Source: AP-15 sp963787425
GTDB lineage: Bacteria > Pseudomonadota > Alphaproteobacteria > ATCC43930 > CGMCC-115725
NCBI GenBank assembly: GCA_963787425.1
Contig: CAWBCV010000004.1
Span: 372,001 to 436,000 of the forward strand
DNA length: 64,000 nt
Direction of reading: 5' to 3'
The number at the start of each line of letters is the position of its first letter. Positions within the stretch are counted from its first letter, which is position 1. The notes beneath the pieces were generated by a model that made no database searches, was not told where the DNA came from, and saw nothing but the letters and a program-made list of their open reading frames with translations. Below are positions 9,636 through 16,830 of this stretch, one piece after another. The position numbers and the translations under genes were made by a program.

Positions 9636-11678
9636 TCAATAGGTCAAAATCATGTTTATCATCGCGGCGTAGAGAAAATTTGGACCCGAAAACAGTCCGG
9701 GGTTTGTCTGGTAAATCGCCTTCAATCCGTTTGCTGGGATCAGCGCGGCTCCGGACACGCGGAAGATGATGTTCTGTGTGTCGAGCGGCCGATAGGTGAA
9801 AGCCACCGACAGATCGTAACCAAGGTTGTTTGGGATGTTCGCCTGGTGGCGAAGAAACTCGAGCGGCTGGGTGTAGGCAGCTCTTAAATAATTGGCATTC
9901 GTCGACATCCGCAGCTCCGGCAAAATATCGATGTCGGTGCCCAAACCTGCGAGAATAAGGCCGGAATTGATGAAATTCGACTGGCCTTCGAGCTTTGACG
10001 AGCGCACGTCGGCCAGCACCCCGTTCGGCTGGTTGAGGCCGACGATACCGCCGCCGATATAGGGAAGCGACTGCCGGATGAAATAGCTCGCATCCGACCC
10101 GGCAAATTGCGGGTTTTCGAAGATCGAATCGAAGCCGGTCGCGTGCCCGCCTTGCGGATTGCTGTCGCCGCTTTGAAAGAGACCAGAAAGTCTAACCCGT
10201 ACATAGTCGAAATCGATCGACGGTTCGGCGGCAGCAAAGAAGGCATTAATGTGAGCTCCATCGTTGTTCGGAACTGGGCTGAACTGGTTGTGAGTAAGGT
10301 GGCCGAACGCCCAATAGCTTGAAGTGGTTAGGTTGAACCGGCCGAAATGTCCGTCTCCGTTTATTCCAAGATAATTTACGTTGTAGTTGTACCCGCGCCC
10401 GTCACCTATCTGCGCCGGGATCACCAGGAACCCGTTCTTGTCGTAATGAATAGTGTTAGCCTCGTCGTCGACGTTAAGGACGTAAGCAATCTGAGAGGTA
10501 AAACCAGGAACTGGGAAATCTTGGCGGTAAAGGTTGGCAACGAAGACGTTGTCTTTCCTGAGCATCTCTCCGAGGTCGTTGAGCCCGCTGTTTGTATCTT
10601 TGTCGAGTAGACGAAAGTAAGCGAGGTTGTACTGCCATCGATTGGCATCACGATCGCCAAACAGACGAATGCCGAACTGGTTGTCTTGAAAAAGAAAGCC
10701 TCGGAAATCGACGTTGAAAGGCTGAATCCCGACGCGCAGCGAATCAAAATCGTAATATTCGGACACGTTACGCAGATGGTAATCGACGAAGGCTTCCTGC
10801 AGTGAGGCAAACTTGTCGTTGCGTACTGTCCCAGCCTGCGGATTGATGTTGATGACGCCGAGCTCGCCCACACTTGTATGGTTGAAGTTGAAGACCGGGG
10901 TGACGCGAAGCTCGAAATCGGGTGGCTTGAAGGCGGTGTTGCCCTCGATTAGTGACAAGGTAACAATCTCTTGCTGGCTAAAGAAGGATTGCCCGTAGCG
11001 GCCGAACGTGTTGTTCGAGCCCGGCCTCGCTGCCGCGATGGCCGAGACAGGCGTGGGGACCCGCGACGGCTCATACAGCGTGTCGCTAATTGCACCGAAA
11101 TTGAAGAACCAGTCCCCGCCGAAGATCGGTTTGTCGGCTTTGAGCGTATTTGTATTGTACGGGTCGAACACGTTCTCGGGTCGCCCCAACGCATCGAGAA
11201 TGCGCCAGCGGTCCGGGATCGCGACCGACACGCTTGGTGAAACCGCTTGTGGCGGCAGGATGGCAGCCGGGTTCTCAATCGGCTCCACCGCCTCGGGAGG
11301 CGGCGGTTGCCCGGGGATCCGGCGTTCAGCCTCGCCCAGGCGTTCGAGTCCTTGCAGGTACCGGCTCCAGTAGTCCGCCTCGGCTTTCGCTTGGAGCGCC
11401 ATTCCCTGCAGTTGTTCATCGGAGAGTTTTCGCTTGAATACGCGCTCTACCTCTCTTCTCACCTCCAGGTCAGCTATCGCACGCTCGAAGGTGTGCGCGT
11501 CTGAACTGGTCGCGTTGTAGAGATCCTCGGCCGATTTGCGATAGCTAGAGAGCTCGTTCTCACGCGAGGGCTCGTCTTTCGGTTCGGCGGAGAGCGCGAC
11601 GCTGGCCGGCATTGCGAACAAGGGCGCCAGCGCCAACAAAAGCGCACACTGGCGCAGGCTTTCTAGTCGACTGGCCAT
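9636..11678 (-). CDS. Outer-membrane beta-barrel (porin-like) with N-terminal coiled coil
   Basis: 680 residues. The signal peptide (LLALAPLFAMPASVALSA) precedes a charged helical region of about 90 residues, a proline-rich linker (IPGQPPPPEAVEP), then a long series of alternating polar/aromatic beta strands ending in MINMILTY; a terminal aromatic residue is the usual outer-membrane assembly signal. Resembles DUF1302-type or cytochrome-partner barrels in organisation, without a firm family match by eye. It lies 24 nt downstream of the HbpS-like gene and 4 nt upstream of the decahaem-LVIVD gene. The inferred role is to hold or pass electrons through the outer membrane with its cytochrome partner. 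A plain channel for an electron-accepting solute is the alternative. Confidence 0.75.
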   Translation of the reverse strand: MASRLESLRQCALLLALAPLFAMPASVALSAEPKDEPSRENELSSYRKSAEDLYNATSSDAHTFERAIADLEVRREVERVFKRKLSDEQLQGMALQAKAEADYWSRYLQGLERLGEAERRIPGQPPPPEAVEPIENPAAILPPQAVSPSVSVAIPDRWRILDALGRPENVFDPYNTNTLKADKPIFGGDWFFNFGAISDTLYEPSRVPTPVSAIAAARPGSNNTFGRYGQSFFSQQEIVTLSLIEGNTAFKPPDFELRVTPVFNFNHTSVGELGVININPQAGTVRNDKFASLQEAFVDYHLRNVSEYYDFDSLRVGIQPFNVDFRGFLFQDNQFGIRLFGDRDANRWQYNLAYFRLLDKDTNSGLNDLGEMLRKDNVFVANLYRQDFPVPGFTSQIAYVLNVDDEANTIHYDKNGFLVIPAQIGDGRGYNYNVNYLGINGDGHFGRFNLTTSSYWAFGHLTHNQFSPVPNNDGAHINAFFAAAEPSIDFDYVRVRLSGLFQSGDSNPQGGHATGFDSIFENPQFAGSDASYFIRQSLPYIGGGIVGLNQPNGVLADVRSSKLEGQSNFINSGLILAGLGTDIDILPELRMSTNANYLRAAYTQPLEFLRHQANIPNNLGYDLSVAFTYRPLDTQNIIFRVSGAALIPANGLKAIYQTNPGLFSGPNFLYAAMINMILTY

Positions 11679-11702
11679 CGAGATGCCCCCGCGATCCGAT
11701 CA

Positions 11703-13718
11703 TCAGCACGCGTTTTGTTCGTTTGAATTCAGGAACGGAGAAGGCGGGCAATTGGTGTATCTCAGGAAAACCCCGCCCACCGACAATTGATCGGCCCGGA
11801 TGTCGGCCGGCGCGTTGTTGAGCGTGATCGGTCCATTCTCCAACCCGAGGAACGCGACCAAACTATCCTGCTGGATGCCGTCGCCTGACACGCCGATGCC
11901 GCCGACGAGAATGTTCCCCCGGTAAATCGGTACGCCGCCGGAGAAGATCTGCATTCCATCGGCCAGCTGCGTCTTGCCGCCAGAGACGATAGGCAACTCG
12001 CCGCTGCCGCCATTGTTAGCACAGCCTGCCGCCGGCGGCGGGGCCATGGTATTCAGGACGTCTGGGACGATAAGATCGGTCTGGAGACCGGTCGAGAAGA
12101 TGCTCCAACGGGTCGGGAACGGAAGGCTCAGTGAGCCCGGCGGGTTGCCATCGATACCGTCAGGATAGAATGGTCGCGCGATCTCGCCGATGGCTACCTC
12201 GGACCAGGCGATGCCGTCGGCGAAGACGGAGGATTCGACGAGGCTCTGCGATCGGGTGATGTAATCCGCGAAAGTCCCGGTATCGGTGCTCGCCGTGATA
12301 GTGATAGCTTTGATCGTGCTCGCCGCGTCGGGACGCGAGAAGAAGACCGCAGTACGAGCCTTCTGCCGCGAGACATCGGCGCCAAAGATCGGCGCATCGG
12401 GGGTCCGCGCCTGCGTCAGGACATTGCCGTCCAGATCGACGATCGTAACGTTCACCTGAGCGAAGCTGCCGAGCGGGTTGCGGATTGCCGCGCGCGCTGA
12501 AAAGGCGACCTTGAGCGCACTGATCATCAGTAACTGCGCTTCGCCGGCGGTGATCGCTTGGCCGAAACCGGGTACGAGCCCGTTCGTCGGCGCATAGAGC
12601 ACGTTCCCATTGCCGTCGGTGAATACATAGGCGTTAACGCCGGGATAAAGGGTCGGGCCGATGGTTCCATCCGGGACAATACCCGACGGTGCAGTGCCGT
12701 AGGTCAAACCCGCGATCGCCGTGTGACCCTGCGCCGGCCCGGCGAAGTAGCCAGTGATTGGCGTCGGGGTGAAGCTCCCGGCTGCGATGACGGGCGCCGC
12801 GAAATTGGCTGCCGTCGCATCGGTATACTGCAGGGTGAGCCCGCCCACTGCGATGGTCGGCGCCTGGATTCCTTGCGGCGCCTCGTAGCCGGCCACCCCG
12901 GCGATCGCGATAACCTCGTCATTATCGATCGGGACATTGCGCACGTTAAGATTGAGCGAGTAGGTCGCCTTCGACATCACGCCGATGCCGCCCTGCAACA
13001 ATCCGTTTTTGTAAATCGGCAGCCCGCCCGAATTGGCCGCGAAGCCAAGCGGCGAGCGATGCGGCCCGGGATTGGTGGCGCCGGGGGTCGCAGCGGCAAC
13101 CATGTTGAAATCGGAGCACGGCAGCTGGCTGAACTGGACCCCGAAGAGCGGGCCGGACGGGGTGTCGGCGACACCCGGGTTGAAGTGCTGCTGGATGATC
13201 TGGTTGGCGGTGCGGGTTGAGAAGGCATTGCCTTGTGAGGACAGATAGGCGCCGGTGAGTGCCTTGGAAATCGCCGCCAAGGTGCTGGGCACAGCGACCC
13301 CTTCGAGTCCATTTTCAGGCGGTGGCGGTAGCGAGGTTGTGGCCACGCCGGTCCCGGAGGTAACTGTCGCGATCGGAGGGGCACCTGTCATTTCTGTGAC
13401 CGCCAGCACATTGCCCACGCGGTCCACGACAGCGATCGTTGCCGGTGCACCCCGCGCACTCGCTTGATTCATCGCCTGGAGGACCACCGTGTTTACGTCA
13501 CTCTCAGTCAAGTTTAAGGACGGTGCAGGCGCAGGCGTCGAAGGCGGTGGCGTCGGAGGCGGTGATGGAGGGGACGACGAGCTAGAAGACTGATCGCTAC
13601 TGCTGCCGCCATCTCCGCCACTGCAACTGGGGGCTGATACCCCTAGCACGATGAGGACCGCCATTGCCACCTGGCACAAAGGGTGAGAAAGCAGGGTTCT
13701 CCTGCGCATTGAATTCAT
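11703..13718 (-). CDS. Double HbpS/GlcG-domain lipoprotein
   Basis: 671 residues from ATG 13718, which overlaps the previous stop as ATGA. The N-terminus (MNSMRRRTLLSHPLCQVAMA) leads to a hydrophobic stretch ending SAPSC, a plausible lipobox, then a Ser/Pro-rich spacer. The first DUF336 (GlcG/HbpS) domain starts LTESDVNTVVLQAMNQASAR and continues with PATIAVVDRVGNVLAVTEM. The second starts near TAGEAQLLMISALKVAFSAR, with VTIVDLDGNVLTQARTP and later GGVPIYRGNILVGGIGVSGD. HbpS of Streptomyces binds haem and iron; most homologues are uncharacterised. In this operon it could scavenge or insert haem, or bind a redox substrate. The double domain is much longer than the usual ~140-residue single-domain protein. 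Confidence 0.7.
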   Translation of the reverse strand: MNSMRRRTLLSHPLCQVAMAVLIVLGVSAPSCSGGDGGSSSDQSSSSSSPPSPPPTPPPSTPAPAPSLNLTESDVNTVVLQAMNQASARGAPATIAVVDRVGNVLAVTEMTGAPPIATVTSGTGVATTSLPPPPENGLEGVAVPSTLAAISKALTGAYLSSQGNAFSTRTANQIIQQHFNPGVADTPSGPLFGVQFSQLPCSDFNMVAAATPGATNPGPHRSPLGFAANSGGLPIYKNGLLQGGIGVMSKATYSLNLNVRNVPIDNDEVIAIAGVAGYEAPQGIQAPTIAVGGLTLQYTDATAANFAAPVIAAGSFTPTPITGYFAGPAQGHTAIAGLTYGTAPSGIVPDGTIGPTLYPGVNAYVFTDGNGNVLYAPTNGLVPGFGQAITAGEAQLLMISALKVAFSARAAIRNPLGSFAQVNVTIVDLDGNVLTQARTPDAPIFGADVSRQKARTAVFFSRPDAASTIKAITITASTDTGTFADYITRSQSLVESSVFADGIAWSEVAIGEIARPFYPDGIDGNPPGSLSLPFPTRWSIFSTGLQTDLIVPDVLNTMAPPPAAGCANNGGSGELPIVSGGKTQLADGMQIFSGGVPIYRGNILVGGIGVSGDGIQQDSLVAFLGLENGPITLNNAPADIRADQLSVGGVFLRYTNCPPSPFLNSNEQNAC

Positions 13719-14212
13719 TTTTTGGACATCATGGTGAGGATGCCGAATTTCACGCCTGCTGGCGTACGGTAGGCGACCTCGAGCGTGATTGGAAAACTTT
13801 GACGCGAGAAATTTGCGCCGGTGACAGTGAAAGCGAGGCGCCCGCCTGACGACGCAAACCGATTGTCGATCAGGGTTTGCGTCTGCTGGTCCCAGGCCAC
13901 CCATGCACCCCCGGCGGTGCGCTGGAGCGCCGGCAATCCCCGAGGCCGCGCCGCCATATAGCTCGCCATCGGGTGATCGCCCGCGAGGTCGACGATGACG
14001 CGAATATCGACCTGCGCGGGATCAACCGTTAGCGGGGCGATCTCGATCCCGCCATAGGATAGGCGCGGAAGCGCCGCCGTGCCCGATGCACTTTGCGACG
14101 CCGCCCACCGACTCGTGCTCGACATTAGCGCGGAAAGCGGGAAAGCGATCACGGCCCGCCGGGGGAGTTTCTGGGCCGTGCCGAGGCGCAAGCATGTTCG
14201 AGACACAGTCAT
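13715..14212 (-). CDS. Small exported protein of unknown function in the cytochrome operon
   Basis: 165 residues from ATG 14212, which shares one base with the preceding TAA (TAATG), so it is translationally coupled. The N-terminus is basic then hydrophobic (LPRRAVIAFPLSALMSS), compatible with export. The rest is beta-rich (DIRVIVDLAGDHPMASYMAA, FPITLEVAYRTPAGVKFGIL) with no Cys after residue 8 and no haem site. I do not recognise a family. The placement between an inner-membrane multihaem protein and an exported lipoprotein suggests a periplasmic partner or assembly factor. Its stop overlaps the next start by four bases. Confidence 0.65.
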   Translation of the reverse strand: MTVSRTCLRLGTAQKLPRRAVIAFPLSALMSSTSRWAASQSASGTAALPRLSYGGIEIAPLTVDPAQVDIRVIVDLAGDHPMASYMAARPRGLPALQRTAGGAWVAWDQQTQTLIDNRFASSGGRLAFTVTGANFSRQSFPITLEVAYRTPAGVKFGILTMMSKK

Positions 14213-15912
14213 TATTTCTCCCCCGCCATGACTTGGCGCATCTGCCCGAGTTCCTGCCGGTGGAAGACATGGCAGGAGGTGCAAGTCGATTGCGCCTTGA
14301 AGGAAGCGCTCTCGGCGCCGTGACAGGTAACGCACGTTGCGATGCCAGGGACGAGGACGTCGCTGCTCGCTTGGGAATGCCGAGCATCATGGCAATGGTC
14401 GCATTCGATCGGCGCGTGCTTGGCATGATCGAAGCGAGCTGGCAGCAGAAAGCGGGTGAGCATCATGACCGGCGCGACATGGAACTGACCGCGGGTACTG
14501 TCTGGGGCATGGCAGTAAAAGCAACCGCGCTTTTCATCGAAGATGATGCCGAGTGCTCGCGTCGTCTGCTGGCGCACCCAGGCGCGCCGGCCCGCCGGAT
14601 CGCTCGGCGGCGGCGACAGAGAGTCGGGCAAGCGGCGTTCGATCCCCGGCGCGGGCCCACTGCTGCCGGGGCCGCCTTCCTTGAGCGCGATGCTCGCGTA
14701 GAAACCCTCTACCTCGGCTATTACCCGCTCGTCATCGCCGTGCGGCACTTCCTTGCCTGGCAGCGCGGCGTCAAACTTCTGCGCATGGCACTCGTGGCAT
14801 TGGCCCTTATAGGTGATCGCGACGAAGCCCTGGCCGCTGGGCTCGGGCGCGTGGCAGTCGGCGCAGACCATTGGCTTATAGCCGAGTGCAGGGAACCCTT
14901 CGGGAACGAGATGGGCGGCGTGTGAGAATGCGAGGTTTGGGTGGTCGGCCGGCTTGGGTTGGGCGTCGAGATCAATCCTGGTCAGGCGTCGCGTCCTGGC
15001 GTCGGCGCCCACCGAGACCCGGAATTGCGGGTGTCCGTCGGGGAAGCCGCGCACGTCGCGAAGACCCGCATTCGGCATGATCTCGGTGAGCGAGCGATGG
15101 CAGCGGACGCAAAGCGCTCCTTCGCGAATTACGAGGCTACGCAGCCCGCGGTGCTCCTCGTGACAACCCGCGCATCGCGTCGCTTGGAGACGCTGGTGCA
15201 CCGGGTCGTGGTCGCTCCCGGCGGTCGATTCGACATGGTTACCGATCTGGCTATGGCAGGACAGGCATGCGGAATCCTTGACGAGCGCAAAAGCGCCTTG
15301 ATGACACGTAGCGCAATTCTGCGCGAAATAGCGGTGTGGGTTGGAGATTTCGCCCGGGCTCCAGGCGATACCGAGGAAGGTGGGATTGCTATCGGCTGCA
15401 ACGAAGGTGCTCCGCTTCACGCCGGCCCCGATCGAATAAAGGACGATAGGGACGGCCAGACAGAGTATCGTCAGCGCCGCAAAAAGCACCCAGGACGTGC
15501 GGCGCTTGCTCAACCCCGTCTGATCGAGCCCAATGCGACTTTCGGCCATGAGCCGTTGAAGTGAATCGCCCACACCTTGCACAAGCTCGACCGACAGCGC
15601 CGCGTCGAGTCCATCGGGCGGGTTGCTGAATATAATCTCGTATGGGCCGATCAGGATCTTGTCGCCGGGACCGACCAACGCTGCTGGTGTGGTGCCGCCA
15701 TTGACGCGCAAGGGCGAATTGCCGAGCCGTTCGATAAACAATCCATCGGTGTGCTGGCGCAGCACCGCCGCCGTCAGTTCGACGCGGATGTCCGGTAGCG
15801 GCACTTCATTGTCGGTCCCGCGGCCGAACCGGATAGTTTCTCCGGTTACAGTATGCAACCTCCGCATCACCGCAGCGCCGCGCCGGGTTAGGACGGTGAC
15901 TTCAACCTGCAT
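14212..15912 (-). CDS. FHA-domain, single-TM, decahaem cytochrome c
   Basis: 566 residues. The first ~100 form an FHA-type domain (IRFGRGTDNEVPLPDI, then LFIERLGNSPLRVNGG). The canonical Ser-x-x-His of phosphothreonine binding is not obvious; ELTAAVLRQH stands there. One membrane helix follows at about 141-162 (WVLFAALTILCLAVPIVLYS). The remainder carries ten CXXCH sites at about 200, 216, 247, 268, 350, 372, 464, 504, 527 and 544, plus spare histidines for distal ligation (FSHAAH, FDHAKH), as in NrfB/NapC-like c3 folds. Orientation: FHA in the cytosol, haems in the periplasm. It would take electrons from the membrane b-type protein encoded 42 nt upstream. The fusion puts a cytosolic signalling or docking fold on a periplasmic wire. 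Confidence 0.85.
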   Translation of the reverse strand: MQVEVTVLTRRGAAVMRRLHTVTGETIRFGRGTDNEVPLPDIRVELTAAVLRQHTDGLFIERLGNSPLRVNGGTTPAALVGPGDKILIGPYEIIFSNPPDGLDAALSVELVQGVGDSLQRLMAESRIGLDQTGLSKRRTSWVLFAALTILCLAVPIVLYSIGAGVKRSTFVAADSNPTFLGIAWSPGEISNPHRYFAQNCATCHQGAFALVKDSACLSCHSQIGNHVESTAGSDHDPVHQRLQATRCAGCHEEHRGLRSLVIREGALCVRCHRSLTEIMPNAGLRDVRGFPDGHPQFRVSVGADARTRRLTRIDLDAQPKPADHPNLAFSHAAHLVPEGFPALGYKPMVCADCHAPEPSGQGFVAITYKGQCHECHAQKFDAALPGKEVPHGDDERVIAEVEGFYASIALKEGGPGSSGPAPGIERRLPDSLSPPPSDPAGRRAWVRQQTTRALGIIFDEKRGCFYCHAPDSTRGQFHVAPVMMLTRFLLPARFDHAKHAPIECDHCHDARHSQASSDVLVPGIATCVTCHGAESASFKAQSTCTSCHVFHRQELGQMRQVMAGEK

Positions 15913-15954
15913 GCCCTCGACCGTACCGGCAATCGCACGAAGTCACGGTGTCGG

Positions 15955-16830
15955 TCACCAGAGGTAGAAGACCGCTACGACATGGGCGAGTAGCCCAGCG
16001 AGCAGTGCAAAGGACAATGGCACGTGGAAATAGAGCCAAATGTCCATCATTGCTTTGTACCTGATATCTTGCCGCGCTCGCGTCAGGAGTTGGCCCTTTT
16101 CGTCCAGTAGGACACGGAGCTGGCGCGTGGCCGCGGCCAACTCGGGCGTAGCATTCACGGGTATTTCGGCGGTCCCGGCCAACGCTGCCGCGGTGGCGCA
16201 GTTCGGATAGTGACCCGAAAGCTGGCGCCAGAACGAGCCGCCGATCGTGGTCGTCTCGACGGCGCACTCGACAAGCGCGGCGGTCCTGTCGTCGACACTA
16301 ATTGCAGTGGTACGGAGCTGGTCATTGAGGGTGGCAATCCGGCTGAGCATTTGCGGCATTGTCGTGCCGTGGCGATTCTCCGTCATCAGCCGCGGATAGC
16401 GGACATACGAGAAGACGCCAAACCCACCGCTCGCAATCACTAAGCACATCAGCACGTACGCAAGCATGTGAACATTCCAGCCGAAATGAAAGCCGGTATG
16501 GAGAGTGGCGATGACGAGCAGGCTGAGGCCGAGATAGACGTGAGCCGAGAGCCACGCCACCAGATTGCCCTGGTCTTTCACGTACAAACGCTTGCGGTAA
16601 CCGAACCACATCAACCACAGAAGCAACAGGGCCCCCGCAGTGCCGAGCGTATAGCCGGCCCAGCTGCCGCCATAGCGCGAGCCGTACGGCGAATCGACCA
16701 GGTAGAGGAGCAGGGAGACCGAGGCCGCGGCGCAGGCAATCTTGAGATAGCGGAACCGCGCATAGACCAGGAAGGACTCGTGCCGGCTTGGCCGGCGGCT
16801 CAATGCTGCAGGGGGATCCGTGACGGTCAT
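15955..16830 (-). CDS. Membrane protein with two His pairs, probable di-haem b subunit
   Basis: 291 residues from ATG 16830, overlapping the previous stop as ATGA. Hydrophobic helices are at about 30-47, 62-78, 93-112, 121-141 and 268-290. His97 and His111 sit 14 apart on one helix (SAHVYLGLSLLVIATLHTGF). His269 and His283 sit 14 apart on the last helix (YFHVPLSFALLAGLLAHVV). That spacing is the classic pattern for two transmembrane b haems bound by a helix pair. His115 and His121 are extra candidates. A soluble loop of ~120 residues lies between. It is placed between the cytosolic FeS-flavoprotein and the periplasmic decahaem protein, exactly where a transmembrane electron carrier or quinone-reactive subunit is expected. 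Family not firmly recognised. Confidence 0.7.
   Translation of the reverse strand: MTVTDPPAALSRRPSRHESFLVYARFRYLKIACAAASVSLLLYLVDSPYGSRYGGSWAGYTLGTAGALLLLWLMWFGYRKRLYVKDQGNLVAWLSAHVYLGLSLLVIATLHTGFHFGWNVHMLAYVLMCLVIASGGFGVFSYVRYPRLMTENRHGTTMPQMLSRIATLNDQLRTTAISVDDRTAALVECAVETTTIGGSFWRQLSGHYPNCATAAALAGTAEIPVNATPELAAATRQLRVLLDEKGQLLTRARQDIRYKAMMDIWLYFHVPLSFALLAGLLAHVVAVFYLW

Noticed and set aside
8480..9769. A 429-codon plus-strand frame opposite the decahaem gene
   Set aside because: It lies antisense to a gene with ten haem motifs and has no features of its own; high-GC DNA gives such frames.
5828..11678. Naming the pair mtrA/mtrB or mtrC
   Set aside because: Haem spacing, the LVIVD domain and the coiled-coil barrel N-terminus do not match the Mtr proteins; only the general conduit idea is kept.
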